Assembly (NCBI RefSeq): GCF_017979425.1
Contig: NZ_JAERIS010000001.1
Span: 40,562 to 104,561 of the forward strand
Direction: 5' to 3'
DNA length: 64,000 bases
Origin: Helicobacter salomonis
GTDB lineage: Bacteria > Campylobacterota > Campylobacteria > Campylobacterales > Helicobacteraceae
Position numbers and translations under genes: made by a program. This document shows positions 33,732 through 43,593 of the stretch, one piece after another. Numbering within the stretch: the stretch's first letter is position 1; every line of letters starts with the position of its first letter. The notes beneath the pieces are model-generated. The model did not search any database. It saw only the letters and a program-made list of their open reading frames with translations, and had not been told where the DNA came from.

Positions 33732-35054
33732 ATGTTTTTTTCTAAAGAGAAAAACAGGCAAATGGATGATAAAGACGCGCAAATTCGCTCCTTGCAGAAG
33801 AAATTAGATATTTACAAACAGCTCGTGGAATTATGCGCTTACGAAGGGTTGATCGGAGTTAAGGATGGTAAAGTCGTATTCAAGAGTGGGGCTGTGGCTG
33901 GGGCAGAGGATTTGGAGCAGAGGGCGGGCGCTCTGACACAGGTTGATAAGGATTTTAATTTCAATAACCGCCTTTATAAACTCAGGAGTAAATGTGTTGA
34001 GGACACATTCTACTATGCTTTAAGTCGGGATTTTGAAACTCTGGTGGAATTTGGAAAGGATAACATCTTTAACATCTATTACAATAGCATGAAATCTGGC
34101 GTGGAAGGAATCCAGCAAACTTTACAGAGTATTCTCGAGGACTCCAATACTCTAGTAGAAGGGGCCAGCAATGGTAGTAAGCACTCTCAAGAGACTTTAA
34201 AGCAGGTGGCTAAGACGAGCGAGAAGATTGATACTCTCTATGATAAAATGCAAAACGCCATCGTGCTTGCTGATTCCCTCAACCAGCGCAGTAGCGAAAT
34301 TACCCAAGTTATTTCTCTTATCGATGATATTGCTGAACAAACGAATTTATTAGCCTTGAACGCTGCCATTGAAGCTGCGCGCGCAGGTGAACATGGAAGA
34401 GGTTTTGCTGTGGTAGCTGATGAAGTACGTAAATTGGCCGAAAAAACCCAAAAGGCTACCAAGGAGATTGCCGTGGTAGTTAAATCCATGCAACAAGAAG
34501 CTAGTGATATCCAAAGCAACACACATGACACCAATGGTATCGTGGGAAGTATTAAAGACGATGTGAGCAATATACAAGTTTTTGCACATAATAATAAGAT
34601 CGTGGCCAATGCGGCATTGTTTTCCATTGAAAATTCTAACAACCGCGCTTTTTGTGGATTGGCCAAAGTGGATCATATTGTCTACAAAAGTAATCTTTAT
34701 GGTTTGGTTTTTGGAGTGCCCAATGCCTTTAAGGTCATCAATGGTAGCGAGTGCCGTCTGGGTAAGTGGTACCATGAAGGCAAGGGTAAGGAGCATTTTT
34801 CTAACACGCCTAGCTATCGCGCGCTGGAATCTTGCCATAATGGGGTGCATAACGAGGCCAATGCCTTGGCTAGTCTGCTCAAAGAATCTGATAAGGCCAC
34901 TCCTAGTAATATTGAACATGGAATCCGTGCAGTGGAGCAGCACGCTCAGGTTGTGCGCGACACCATTGATAAAATGTTTCATGAAAAACAAGATGAGCTC
35001 AATCAGAAGGTTGCTGCGCTGCTTGCAGAGATTAAAGAAGTTTCCGAGCACTGA
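33732..35054 (+). CDS. tlpD: Cytoplasmic chemoreceptor TlpD with CZB zinc domain
   Basis: A soluble MCP of 440 residues with an N-terminal coiled coil, signalling tip [20 protein letters not shown] (~200-219) and a C-terminal CZB domain. The 3His-1Cys zinc set is visible: His315 (AKVDHIVYK), Cys341 ([11 protein letters not shown]), His369 and His373 ([10 protein letters not shown]). H. pylori TlpD senses oxidative and energy-linked repellents, and hypochlorite through this cysteine. BioF follows without a gap, an order I also recall from H. pylori. Confidence 0.95.
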   Translation: MFFSKEKNRQMDDKDAQIRSLQKKLDIYKQLVELCAYEGLIGVKDGKVVFKSGAVAGAEDLEQRAGALTQVDKDFNFNNRLYKLRSKCVEDTFYYALSRDFETLVEFGKDNIFNIYYNSMKSGVEGIQQTLQSILEDSNTLVEGASNGSKHSQETLKQVAKTSEKIDTLYDKMQNAIVLADSLNQRSSEITQVISLIDDIAEQTNLLALNAAIEAARAGEHGRGFAVVADEVRKLAEKTQKATKEIAVVVKSMQQEASDIQSNTHDTNGIVGSIKDDVSNIQVFAHNNKIVANAALFSIENSNNRAFCGLAKVDHIVYKSNLYGLVFGVPNAFKVINGSECRLGKWYHEGKGKEHFSNTPSYRALESCHNGVHNEANALASLLKESDKATPSNIEHGIRAVEQHAQVVRDTIDKMFHEKQDELNQKVAALLAEIKEVSEH

Positions 35055-36173
35055 TTGGCGCCTTATACATCTGCGCTGCGCGCGCTTGAGCGTGCGCACC
35101 TATATCGAAAACGCCATCTCTACTCCCCTCATTTGATTGACTTTGCCTCCAATGACTATTTAGGTTTGAGTGCGCATGCTCAGCTCCTGGAACAGACTTT
35201 TGAAAAAGTGCGCACACACACATGCCATGCCCCCAAAGCCTCCATGTTGCTCAATGGCTACCATCCCTTGCATGTAGAGCTTGAAGAGTTTTTACGCGCG
35301 CATTTAGGTTATGAAGCTTGCTTATTGGTGGGTAGTGGCTTTTTGGGCAATATTGCTTTGATCGATGCGTTAGTGCGTAAGCAAGATGCGCTTTTCATGG
35401 ACGCACACTATCATGCCAGTGGGCAATTCTTGGCCAAAAAAATGCCCAATGCCTACTTTTTTACCCATAATGATGTGCAGAATCTGTCTCAACAACTTCA
35501 AAAATACCGCAAACAGCATGCCAAGGGACGGATTTTTATCGCCATTGAGGGGGTGTACTCAATGGAAGGACAAGTTGCCCCCAAGGAATTTTACCACCTA
35601 GCCCAAGAGTATGAGGCCTACTTGATTTTAGATGAAGCCCATAGCTTGGGTGTCCTAGGGCAGGATTTAGGAGGGTACTTGAGCTATTATCATTTAAAAC
35701 CATTTCCTCGTCTCATTGTCCTAGGCACTTTATCGAAGGCCTATGGGAGTTATGGGGCTTTCATTGGAGCGGATATACAAGTGGTAGAATTTTTATGCAA
35801 CCGAGCCAAGAGTGTCATCTATACAACGAGTCTATCCTTGTTGGATAGTGCACTGGCTTTAGTGCATCTGCAATATCTCTATGCGCATTTGTCTAATTAT
35901 GTTGCCATGCTAGATCGCATGCGCGCCCTGTGTGCGCAAGTGTTGGGCTTTAGCACGCCTAGCAATATCTTAACACTTTCCTTTTCAGATGTACAATCCC
36001 TCCTAAAGGTGCATGCAAAGTTGCTCGAGCAAGGTTTTCTATGCGCCCCTATCCGTCCCCCGACCACTCCAAAACCTCTCCTGCGGGTATCTTTGAATAT
36101 ACAGCCTCAAAACACCTTAGCAAAACTAGATGCCTTGTGTACTTCTTTAGAAAGCGCATTGCACGACGCGTGA
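35055..36173 (+). CDS. bioF: 8-amino-7-oxononanoate synthase-like PLP enzyme
   Basis: A 372-residue alpha-oxoamine synthase. Landmarks are IDFASNDYLGLSAH, LLNGYHPLHVELEEFL, the PLP-site LILDEAHSLGVLG and the lysine motif GTLSKAYGSYGAFIG. BioF condenses pimeloyl-ACP and alanine in biotin synthesis; KBL (2-amino-3-ketobutyrate ligase) is the close alternative, but the short length favours BioF. The TTG start directly follows the tlpD TGA, so translation is probably coupled. Confidence 0.87.
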   Translation: MAPYTSALRALERAHLYRKRHLYSPHLIDFASNDYLGLSAHAQLLEQTFEKVRTHTCHAPKASMLLNGYHPLHVELEEFLRAHLGYEACLLVGSGFLGNIALIDALVRKQDALFMDAHYHASGQFLAKKMPNAYFFTHNDVQNLSQQLQKYRKQHAKGRIFIAIEGVYSMEGQVAPKEFYHLAQEYEAYLILDEAHSLGVLGQDLGGYLSYYHLKPFPRLIVLGTLSKAYGSYGAFIGADIQVVEFLCNRAKSVIYTTSLSLLDSALALVHLQYLYAHLSNYVAMLDRMRALCAQVLGFSTPSNILTLSFSDVQSLLKVHAKLLEQGFLCAPIRPPTTPKPLLRVSLNIQPQNTLAKLDALCTSLESALHDA

Positions 36174-36213
36174 TTAACCACCAGTGGACGGACTTAGTGA
36201 CGCACTCCTCACA

Positions 36214-36236
36214 GCTGAAAGCTTGTGGGCTTTAGC
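36214..36236. terminator. Imperfect hairpin between convergent bioF and HEPN-like gene
   Basis: GCTGAAAGC and GCTTTAGC pair around the loop TTGTGG with one bulged base, in the 97-base gap between two convergent genes. There is no T-run, so a terminator role is only plausible. Confidence 0.3.
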
Positions 36237-36270
36237 ACGCCGGTAACAATATTGCAGATATGGAAAGCAA

Positions 36271-37374
36271 TCAGTGTGAAGGGGCGTTATTAGCCAGCTG
36301 AACGCGTTGGATAAGGAGGTTTTTGACTAAACTGGGCTGATCTACACCTAAGATAATGTTGCGCGCTAAGCAGGCTTCTTCAAGCGTGGTCGGACATTCC
36401 CCATGAACTCCATCGTTACGGATTTTTCTAAATTTATTCAGCAATTCACCCATGCGGGTGAAATGAAAATGAGAGAAATAATCTTCGTATTGGGTGAGCT
36501 TGTGAGTCAACAGAATTTGATAGGAGAATAAGGTAGGCTTGTGCTTATCTAGATCAGCCAGCGTACACGTATTCCTGTGTGAAAGGGGATAATTTACACT
36601 TAACACTTCAGGGTGGTCTATACAGATGCGTGCCACCACACTTTGGATAAATAAAAAGAGCTCCTGTTCCAACATCTTGGAGTATTTAGCAACGACACTG
36701 CCAAAGTCATAAAGGGGGTCCTGCTTGTTATGTTGGTATTCCAGCTCGGCGTATACAATATTCTCTAAACTCATATGGTGCATCGCATGGGTGAGTTGTT
36801 GGCCGAAGACAAATTGAATTAAATACTTGCGGGTGTCAATGAACTCGTCCTCTTTAAACACATTGGGGTAGTGAAGTTGTCCATCGTCAAAGTGATCAAT
36901 CTCGTTTTTCATATCGATGATCAGAGGGTAAACATAGTTGCTGCCATAGATAGCAAAAGTATGGGAGCCGTAATTAGGGGTGGTAAAATTTGGAAGGTAG
37001 TGCCTGCGCACCTCTTCAAAATCATTTCTAACCAATTCCCTAAGGTCAGCAAGAATAAACCAATGTTCCACTTCAATCCGATCATTTTTGTAATAGTATT
37101 CTGGGGCTCTAGCTTGGGTGAGCGTGGTTTCTACTCCAACCACTTTAGCGACAAACAAGTTGGCATAATCGCTCAAAAAAAGTTGTAAGGTATGGTTGGG
37201 GTTGGTTTGTGCATAGATAGCCTCCAGCATTGGGGTGTACTGATTCACAATGTTTTTAGATTTTGGCTTGAGCTTGCCAAAGGCAACTTTCTTGTCTTCT
37301 TTCAGAATCGCCAAATGATCCTTGATCACACTTTCATTGTAGTAGGGATTATAGAGAATGAGTAAATGGGACAT
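36271..37374 (-). CDS. Conserved Helicobacter protein with EVE/ASCH-like region and C-terminal HEPN-like RX4H motif (367 aa)
   Basis: I know no characterised name. Residues ~1-150 start SHLLILYNPYYNESVI and include LFVAKVVGV (73-81) and IEVEHWFILADL (100-111), which read like a PUA-type (EVE/ASCH) beta-barrel. The rest is largely helical. Near the C-terminus FRKIRNDGVHGE contains R319-N320-x3-H324, the RX4H motif of HEPN ribonuclease-type domains, followed by a helix. AAGGAGAGG precedes the ATG, which follows a 167-base gap without a gene. I faintly recall an H. pylori hypothetical with the same start. RNA binding or cleavage is inference only. Confidence 0.75.
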   Translation of the reverse strand: MSHLLILYNPYYNESVIKDHLAILKEDKKVAFGKLKPKSKNIVNQYTPMLEAIYAQTNPNHTLQLFLSDYANLFVAKVVGVETTLTQARAPEYYYKNDRIEVEHWFILADLRELVRNDFEEVRRHYLPNFTTPNYGSHTFAIYGSNYVYPLIIDMKNEIDHFDDGQLHYPNVFKEDEFIDTRKYLIQFVFGQQLTHAMHHMSLENIVYAELEYQHNKQDPLYDFGSVVAKYSKMLEQELFLFIQSVVARICIDHPEVLSVNYPLSHRNTCTLADLDKHKPTLFSYQILLTHKLTQYEDYFSHFHFTRMGELLNKFRKIRNDGVHGECPTTLEEACLARNIILGVDQPSLVKNLLIQRVQLANNAPSH

Positions 37375-37511
37375 GGAAAACCTCTCCTTGTGATTTTTCA
37401 GTCTTATCTTTCAATGAAAACTAGTCATGAGCAGAGTAACATACCTGTCTATCAAAGTCCACAAGAGGTGGAACTCCAGTGCAAGCACAGATTAGACCCG
37501 CAGAAACAAAG

Positions 37512-37531
37512 TGCGCCGCACGCTTCGCGCA
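37512..37531 (-). terminator. Possible terminator after the 4-OT gene
   Basis: On the minus strand TGCGC and GCGCA arms flank a ten-base loop and are followed by CTTTGTTTCT, 11 bases after the tautomerase stop. The tail is only partly T-rich. Confidence 0.35.
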
Positions 37532-37541
37532 GATCAATGTG

Positions 37542-37745
37542 TTACGCTTGCTTACGCACTTCTGTAATACTCTTGCCTCCCAAGCCGTAATTATCCGTAT
37601 CAACTTCTTCGATGATCACCACCGTAGACGCTCTATTTCTATGCGCCACTCGGGCCAACAAGTCTGTAACTCCCGCAATCAACGCTTCCTTTTGCTCTTT
37701 AGTAGGCCCATTTTCTTTCGTGATCTTAATATTGACAAAGGGCAT
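37542..37745 (-). CDS. 4-oxalocrotonate tautomerase family protein
   Basis: This is a 67-residue tautomerase with the catalytic N-terminal Pro directly after Met (MPFVNIKITKENGPT), then KEALIAGVTDLLARV, VVIIEEVDTDNYGLGG. The start at 37745 is fixed by GGAGG seven bases upstream and by the need for Pro at position 2. H. pylori has a homologue of known structure (DmpI type); its natural substrate is not clear. It is divergent from rdxA. Confidence 0.92.
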   Translation of the reverse strand: MPFVNIKITKENGPTKEQKEALIAGVTDLLARVAHRNRASTVVIIEEVDTDNYGLGGKSITEVRKQA

Positions 37746-37860
37746 GGAAACCTCCATTGTAAAGATTACAAGTAATCCGAAGCATAATCCGTTCCTGCAA
37801 GCTGATCCGTTCAGGTTCGCAAGCTTTGGCACATAGGTGGCAAAAATGGCATTTTTGTAT

Positions 37861-37866
37861 TATAAT
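37861..37866 (+). promoter_or_regulatory. -10 box TATAAT for rdxA
   Basis: TATAAT is 32 bases before the rdxA GTG, with a T-run just upstream and AAGGAG as ribosome-binding site. Confidence 0.55.
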
Positions 37867-37898
37867 GTGCCCTTCATATACGAACATAAGGAGTTCTT

Positions 37899-38528
37899 GT
37901 GAGTCATGCATTCTTGAGTTTGGATTCTGTGCACGCGCTCTTGCACCGCCGTTTTTCTTCTAAGAAATTTGACCCCCATTACCACCTACCCAAAGAGCTG
38001 TTGGAGGAAATCCTCGAAGCGGGTAGACTAGCCCCCAGCTCTTATAATACACAGCCTTGGGAATTCTTGGTCTTACAGGGTGCGCTAAAAAATCAACTCG
38101 TACCTCATGTTTACTACAATGATCAACTAGTGCAAGATGCCAGTGCTCTAGTCGTCGTAGGTTATATGCATCCTAGCGCACTCAACGCGCATTATCTGAC
38201 AAGTTTTTGCAAACCTCAATACCACGAACGGGTGGTCAATGGCCTCAACGCTCTTTTTAAAACCAAGTTTCGGGGTGATGAAAAACTGATTGATGCCTAT
38301 CTCAAAGAACAATGTTATATTGCCGTGGGGCAAATGTGCTTGAGCGCTACCTTATTGGGAGTGGATACATGTATTTTAGAAGGGTTTGAACCTGAGGCAG
38401 TCAAGCGCGTGCTCAGTGCACATTGCAATCCACCTAAAATTGCCTGTCTGATTGCTCTTGGCAAAACAGCTATGACTATTACCCGCAAGGCGCGTAAGTC
38501 TAAAGAGAGCACCATTAAGTGGCTTTGA
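37899..38528 (+). CDS. rdxA: Oxygen-insensitive NADPH nitroreductase (RdxA-like)
   Basis: A 209-residue FMN nitroreductase. The segments RFSSKKFDPHYHLP, EAGRLAPSSYNTQPWEFLV, EQCYIAVGQMCLSATLLG and the end KIACLIALGK...KSKESTIKWL match the H. pylori RdxA pattern well. RdxA activates metronidazole, and loss of function gives resistance; the copy here looks intact. The GTG start is set by AAGGAG five bases upstream. The next gene overlaps its 3' end. Confidence 0.9.
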   Translation: MSHAFLSLDSVHALLHRRFSSKKFDPHYHLPKELLEEILEAGRLAPSSYNTQPWEFLVLQGALKNQLVPHVYYNDQLVQDASALVVVGYMHPSALNAHYLTSFCKPQYHERVVNGLNALFKTKFRGDEKLIDAYLKEQCYIAVGQMCLSATLLGVDTCILEGFEPEAVKRVLSAHCNPPKIACLIALGKTAMTITRKARKSKESTIKWL

Positions 38529-39079
38529 CAAAATACATTGGATTTTTTGTTTTTTTGTTGCTGCTAGGTTGTTCAGATCAGAAACATAAAGATGATCAGG
38601 GGCAAGCTCCTCAGAAAGCTGACATGTCTGCTCCAAAAGTCCCTAAAGTCTGGGAGTTTTTAGACCAAAAAAGCGGGCATATCCATCTTGAGCACACGCC
38701 AAAGGGTTTGAGTATCCAATCCTTAACCCCTGCACCCATGTTAGTAGCATTTTTAAGTCTAGACTCTCAGTTTGCGCCCTATAGTGCACTACTTAATCAC
38801 TTGGAGAGCATGTTCAAGGGAATGCGGTTTGTGGCCGTGTTAGATAAACCCTATCCTCAGGAACAATTTGAAAGCTATGTGAAAGCGCATGCACCCAAGT
38901 TTATCTTGCTCAATCCCACCAGCGATCTTGGGACTTTAAGCATGGTGTTGCAAACAAGTACTTGGACACTACCCTACTTTTTACTTTATAGCCAAAATGG
39001 TGTTCTGCAGCAAAGCTATCGCGGTGCAATTGTAGAGGAAATGCTGACCAAAGACATTCAAGACTTGCTAAAGAGGTGA
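38519..39079 (+). CDS. Lipoprotein with thioredoxin-like fold lacking the CXXC motif
   Basis: The N-terminus IGFFVFLLLLGC is a lipoprotein signal with lipid-modified Cys18. After a polar linker, residues ~70-180 read like a TlpA/thioredoxin fold (PMLVAFLSLDSQFAPYSALL, then a cis-Pro-like STWTLPYFLLYSQNGVL), but the CXXC is replaced by SQFAPYS. So it probably does not perform disulfide exchange. The GTG at 38519 or a TTG at 38525 (TTGA overlap with rdxA stop) may be the start. FtsY follows after three bases. Confidence 0.75.
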   Translation: MALTKYIGFFVFLLLLGCSDQKHKDDQGQAPQKADMSAPKVPKVWEFLDQKSGHIHLEHTPKGLSIQSLTPAPMLVAFLSLDSQFAPYSALLNHLESMFKGMRFVAVLDKPYPQEQFESYVKAHAPKFILLNPTSDLGTLSMVLQTSTWTLPYFLLYSQNGVLQQSYRGAIVEEMLTKDIQDLLKR

Positions 39080-39082
39080 GTT

Positions 39083-39952
39083 GTGTTTAACTTTTTCAAG
39101 AAAACTGTGCAAAATGTCGCCTCTTTGTTAAAAAGTAAGAGTGTTGTCTTCAACAAGGAGGAGCTGGAGGAAATCTTGATTGCCTTTGATGTGCAATACG
39201 ATCTAGTGGAGAGCTTATTACTCCATCTCCCCGAACAAGTCAAGCGTAATCACTTGGAGGTTGCGTTGATGCGCTTCTTGCGTAAAGAAAGTTACTATGA
39301 CAAAGTGACTCTCAAGAGTATAGAAACGCGTCCCCTTGTAGAGTTAATCGTGGGTGTAAATGGCGCAGGTAAAACAACTACCATCGCTAAACTTGCACAG
39401 CAATACCTACGCCAGAAGCAAAGTGTGATCTTAGGAGCGGGCGATACCTTTAGAGCTGCGGCCACCAAGCAATTACAATTGTGGGGGGAAAAGTTGGCAC
39501 TGGAGGTGATCAGCGCTGCTCCTAATAGCGATCCTAGCGCGCTGGCCTATAACACTATTCAGGCAGGAATTGCGCGCCGTGTCGATCATATTCTTATCGA
39601 CACGGCGGGGCGTTTGCACAACCAAACCAATCTCAAAAATGAATTGATTAAAATTAGTAAGGTTTGTAGTAAGGCTCTTAATGGAGCACCCTACTACAAG
39701 TTGTTAATTTTAGATGGTACCCAGGGAAGTTCAGCCTTAGAGCAAGCTCGGGTATTTCATGAAAGTCTTGATCTAGATGGAGTGATTGTAACTAAGTTAG
39801 ATGGCACAAGCAAGGGGGGGTGTATTTTGAGCATTCTCTACGAGTTGCAATTACCCATTTTGTATTTAGGGCTGGGTGAAAAAGCCTCCGATTTAGTTGT
39901 CTTTGATGAACAAGCGTATGTGCAAAACTTACTAGATGCCATCTATGGCTAA
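39083..39952 (+). CDS. ftsY: Signal recognition particle receptor FtsY
   Basis: The 289-residue SRP GTPase lacks the long acidic A domain of E. coli FtsY. The N domain is residues ~1-85; the G domain has P-loop [36 protein letters not shown] and [11 protein letters not shown]. It docks the SRP-ribosome complex on the membrane. The start is a GTG. RadA overlaps its 3' end. Confidence 0.96.
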   Translation: MFNFFKKTVQNVASLLKSKSVVFNKEELEEILIAFDVQYDLVESLLLHLPEQVKRNHLEVALMRFLRKESYYDKVTLKSIETRPLVELIVGVNGAGKTTTIAKLAQQYLRQKQSVILGAGDTFRAAATKQLQLWGEKLALEVISAAPNSDPSALAYNTIQAGIARRVDHILIDTAGRLHNQTNLKNELIKISKVCSKALNGAPYYKLLILDGTQGSSALEQARVFHESLDLDGVIVTKLDGTSKGGCILSILYELQLPILYLGLGEKASDLVVFDEQAYVQNLLDAIYG

Positions 39953-41285
39953 ACGCACGCGTGTCTTTGAGTGCCAACATTGTGGTTTTAGTAGCCCCAA
40001 ATGGATGGGCAAGTGTAGTAATTGCCAAAGCTGGGAGAGCTTTGTAGAGCTCGCTTCTGATGCGCAGGTGCGTTTTAAAAACGCTAATAGCGTGCCTGAA
40101 AATGCGGCCGTGCGCATTACAGAGGTGGAATATGAAAGCGTGGTGCGCTTTAGCTCCACGCAAAGGGAATTAGACATTGTTTTAGGGGGGGGAATTGTCC
40201 CGGGGGGATTGTATCTTGTGGGCGGAAGTCCGGGCGTGGGGAAGTCCACTCTGCTCTTAAAGGTTGGGGGAGGGTTGGCTTTGCAGGGGCATAGAGTGTT
40301 ATATGTGAGCGGAGAAGAGAGCGCGGGACAAATTCGCCTGCGTGCAGAACGCTTAGATTGTATGCAAGAGGATTTGTTTTTACTCAACACCATCGACCTA
40401 GAACAGATCAAGGCACATCTATGCACACAAACCTATGGTGTGTGTGTCATCGACTCGATTCAAACACTCTATTCTAGCAATATCGGCGCAGCTCCAGGCT
40501 CAATCTCGCAGGTACGCGAAAGCACCTTTGAACTCATGCGCCTAGCCAAACAGCAAAATCTAGCGATCTTTATCATCGGACACATCACCAAAGAGGGTTC
40601 TATCGCGGGACCTAGAGTGTTAGAACACATGGTAGATAGCGTGCTCTACTTTGAAGGGGACCCTAGTAAAGAATTGCGTATCCTGCGTAGTTTTAAAAAT
40701 CGCTTTGGGGCAACTAGCGAGGTGGGGATTTTCCAAATGCGCTCAGAGGGTTTAGTGAGTGCTAAAGAGGCTTCTAAACTTTTTTTCTCGCAACAAGAGA
40801 GTTTAGCAGGCAGCGCTTTAAGCGTAGTGTTAGAGGGGTCCAGGGCATTGATTTTAGAAATCCAAGCCTTGGTGTGTGAGAGTAATCTCAATAATCCTAA
40901 GCGTTTAGCTACGAGCTTTGATACTAATCGCTTGCACATGCTCTTAGCTTTGCTAGAGAAAAAACTAGAAATCCCCTTGAATCGCTACGATGTCTTCATC
41001 AATGTTGCAGGTGGCATTAAAATTACTGAAACAAGTGCGGATTTAGCGGTGATTGCGAGCATTCTTTCCAGCTTAAGAGAACGCCCCATTAGCAATAAAA
41101 CCGCCTTTATTGGAGAAGTGAGCTTGAGTGGTTCGGTGCAGGAAGTGCCTGATATCAATATGCGTATCAAAGAAATGGAAAACTATGGTTTTCTCAAGGC
41201 GATTGTGCCCAAAAAACCTACATTGGCAACGACCATCACATGTTATGAAACAGCAGAAGTGTCCAAAATTTTGGAGTGGATGTAG
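39945..41285 (+). CDS. radA: DNA repair protein RadA
   Basis: RadA (446 residues from this ATG) has an N-terminal zinc finger Cys10-x2-Cys13...Cys24-x2-Cys27, a RecA-like core with Walker [14 protein letters not shown], the RadA motif [12 protein letters not shown], and a C-terminal Lon-like domain ([18 protein letters not shown]). It promotes branch migration in recombination. I chose the ATG at 39945 ([14 protein letters not shown]) over 39936 by family comparison. A G8 tract lies at 40185-40192. Confidence 0.95.
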   Translation: MAKRTRVFECQHCGFSSPKWMGKCSNCQSWESFVELASDAQVRFKNANSVPENAAVRITEVEYESVVRFSSTQRELDIVLGGGIVPGGLYLVGGSPGVGKSTLLLKVGGGLALQGHRVLYVSGEESAGQIRLRAERLDCMQEDLFLLNTIDLEQIKAHLCTQTYGVCVIDSIQTLYSSNIGAAPGSISQVRESTFELMRLAKQQNLAIFIIGHITKEGSIAGPRVLEHMVDSVLYFEGDPSKELRILRSFKNRFGATSEVGIFQMRSEGLVSAKEASKLFFSQQESLAGSALSVVLEGSRALILEIQALVCESNLNNPKRLATSFDTNRLHMLLALLEKKLEIPLNRYDVFINVAGGIKITETSADLAVIASILSSLRERPISNKTAFIGEVSLSGSVQEVPDINMRIKEMENYGFLKAIVPKKPTLATTITCYETAEVSKILEWM

Positions 41286-41327
41286 CGCTGTTTGGGACTA
41301 GCAGAACTTTAATTACAAGGCAATAGA

Positions 41328-41834
41328 CTACTTAATGATTTGTGAGATTGTCTTAAAGTTAGGGTGTGTGTAGGTTTGCATGCACTCAAAGGCAACCATC
41401 TCTATGCTCACAATATGCACCCCGCGATTTTGTAAATCTGTCAGGGCAAGCTTCTTATTGTGCGTATCGCGAGAGCTAGTGCAATCTTCTAAAACACTCA
41501 CGGTAAAACCTGCTTGCAAAAAATCCTTAGCGCTTTGGTAGACGCATACATGTGCCTCAATGCCCAGCAACACCAAGTGGGCTTGGGGTGGCAACATGGA
41601 TATAAGCACAGGAGCTGCGCTAAAGTGTTCTTTGACATAGGGACTACCAAAAAAAGCTCGTAGAGGTGTTATGCTTGAACCCAGCTTAATCGGATTTTGT
41701 TCGGTAGCGTGGATGGGCAGTTTTAAAATTTGAGCAATGCGCAGAAACTTCAGACAATTAGCCAATAGTATATCAGACTCTGCCATGGCGGGGAGCAATT
41801 TTTCTTGTATATCAATCACAATAACATGAGGCAT
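41328..41834 (-). CDS. Isochorismatase-like cysteine hydrolase
   Basis: 168 residues. The family triad is visible: Asp8 in VIVIDIQEKLL, a Lys in the middle, and Cys in LLGIEAHVCVYQSAKDFL. Such enzymes hydrolyse amides or act as nicotinamidase-like hydrolases; the substrate cannot be told. AAAGGA six bases before 41834 decides the start; a GTG/ATG ten codons upstream would overlap the FadL gene. Confidence 0.88.
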   Translation of the reverse strand: MPHVIVIDIQEKLLPAMAESDILLANCLKFLRIAQILKLPIHATEQNPIKLGSSITPLRAFFGSPYVKEHFSAAPVLISMLPPQAHLVLLGIEAHVCVYQSAKDFLQAGFTVSVLEDCTSSRDTHNKKLALTDLQNRGVHIVSIEMVAFECMQTYTHPNFKTISQIIK

Positions 41835-41857
41835 GCGCAATCCTTTTTGAGCCAATT

Positions 41858-43582
41858 CTACCATCGATACCCTAATGAGGCTGAAAAAATACGCAATTGC
41901 CCAATATTTTTGGATTGGTAGTAGCTATCACGATTGCTTTTAAAGGTGAATGTGCCTCCCCAACCAATGTCAAAACCCCTAAAATTGTATTTGGCTCCAA
42001 AAGCAATAGAGTAGCCATTGGAATCGGGGATTCCAATGGCATCTTGGGGGCTGGGAGCTTGATCGAAGCTCAATGCGCCCATTAGGCGCAAACTTCTACC
42101 CATGTAGGTTGTGCCAATCCTAAAGGTATTGGTATCGCGCCACCCATTGCCCATGTTCATCACTCCGCTAAAATCTGCCAAACCCACCATTTCTTTAAGC
42201 GTAGACGCGCTCAAAAACTGCACCGTGCCCCCTATGCCTTGATAAGATGCGTTGGCAAAGTCAGGGGTTACTAAAAACTTATTCCCCTGGGACCAAAAAG
42301 TGCGCTCATACACACCCTCCACCCGCAGGCGGTGCTTGAAAAACTCGTGCGCGTAAGCGATGTTGATCACCTGGGGTAGAGAAACATTGATATTTAAGTG
42401 TCCCCTAGTGAGCACATTCCCTAGACTTGGTCCTAGCTTAGTGAGCGCAGTTAATCCCCCCCGCATATTAAAGGTCACACTGCTGTTATAGACGACAGAA
42501 AACATGCCGCTCTCAAACACGCGCATGCTCGCCCCGATCTTATACCCCCCTCCCCACGAACTTCCATTACTTTCTTGAACGACTTGGGAAGTGCCATAGA
42601 GGTCTGAAACTGCTTTTTCTAATCCGCTATAGCGCATAATCTGTTTGAGGCCGTTGTAGTAGGTTTCGCACACTGGGCTATTTTGATCCATAGTAGCGGT
42701 GCATTGTTCAGCAGGACGATAACCGATGCTGGCTAATTGGTCGCGCATGGAACTGGGCACTTGCTGGCTAAAAACATTATTGGGCAAGCCTACAATCTGG
42801 CTGCCTTTGAGCGTAGATGCGCCATGCAGGGGCACATAGACGGTGTTATTAAATTTGCCTGTCGCATAGAGCCCACGCCCACTCACTCCTACAGAAAAGC
42901 GATCGCTAATGGTATAACTCACACTAGGGGCAAGCTCGACCATCATGATAAAGACATTTTGTAAAAACTCTCCCCCCTGCCCATTCCACTTCATTCCCAA
43001 GCCAGAGGGAGCGGTAAAACTCCCCCCGAAGGTGAAGCCATTATGGTTGCGTGTCTTGTAAAAGAATTTAGGTAGTACGAAATTAGTCGTGCCCGTCCAC
43101 CCGCTTACTACCTGCGCGCTGGGCATGGAGGCCACTGTCGTCACCTTTTTGCTAGTCAGTCCTTCCAGACTATTGATCAGCTCTTTGAGAGCGGGAATGC
43201 CTCCATCAATGAGTTTCTGGGCTGCAGAGGTGGCGACCCCTCCTAGGCCTAGAATATTGATGATGGCTGCATTATTGCGCTGACCACCCATCACTAAACT
43301 GGTCGTGGAATATAGGCCTTGGTTGGTGCTAGGAACCATGAACTTAAAAGCAGGGATATTGATCACGGTGCTGGTCACTTCAAACTCGCTCTCATTCTCG
43401 CCCCAATCATTGTCAAAACCCATGTTAGCGGGGTTATAATAGGCTGCATCCGCGCCCCGTGCTCCAGCAATATAAGCAGAATTGAGCGCAGTGCCGTTCA
43501 AACTTTGCTCAGAAATCTTAAAACCATTGGCCTGTGCCAGCACAGGTGCCAAAACTACCAGTGATCGCCACCACAAATGCAC
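41858..43582 (-). CDS. FadL/TodX-family outer-membrane transporter
   Basis: The 574-residue precursor has signal peptide WWRSLVVLAPVLAQA. The mature N-terminus NGFKISEQSLNGTALNSAYI and the motif GARGADAAYYNPANMGF are the FadL hatch signature. The C-terminus ends LRIFSASLGYRW as a barrel should. FadL proteins carry hydrophobic compounds such as fatty acids across the outer membrane. It uses a GTG start and lies 11 bases after the lipoprotein gene at 43594-44202. Confidence 0.9.
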   Translation of the reverse strand: MHLWWRSLVVLAPVLAQANGFKISEQSLNGTALNSAYIAGARGADAAYYNPANMGFDNDWGENESEFEVTSTVINIPAFKFMVPSTNQGLYSTTSLVMGGQRNNAAIINILGLGGVATSAAQKLIDGGIPALKELINSLEGLTSKKVTTVASMPSAQVVSGWTGTTNFVLPKFFYKTRNHNGFTFGGSFTAPSGLGMKWNGQGGEFLQNVFIMMVELAPSVSYTISDRFSVGVSGRGLYATGKFNNTVYVPLHGASTLKGSQIVGLPNNVFSQQVPSSMRDQLASIGYRPAEQCTATMDQNSPVCETYYNGLKQIMRYSGLEKAVSDLYGTSQVVQESNGSSWGGGYKIGASMRVFESGMFSVVYNSSVTFNMRGGLTALTKLGPSLGNVLTRGHLNINVSLPQVINIAYAHEFFKHRLRVEGVYERTFWSQGNKFLVTPDFANASYQGIGGTVQFLSASTLKEMVGLADFSGVMNMGNGWRDTNTFRIGTTYMGRSLRLMGALSFDQAPSPQDAIGIPDSNGYSIAFGAKYNFRGFDIGWGGTFTFKSNRDSYYQSKNIGQLRIFSASLGYRW

Positions 43583-43593
43583 ACGAGCCTCAC

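Noticed and set aside
34350..35099. 249-codon minus-strand frame
   Set aside because: It is the antisense shadow of tlpD, whose motifs are unmistakable; no ribosome-binding site.
36174..36270. Possible tRNA or small RNA after bioF
   Set aside because: No cloverleaf or T-loop consensus could be built; only an imperfect hairpin is present.
37746..37898. Possible tRNA-like GGTTCGCAAGC segment between the tautomerase and rdxA genes
   Set aside because: The T-arm-like string is not followed by an acceptor stem; the region is explained by divergent promoters.
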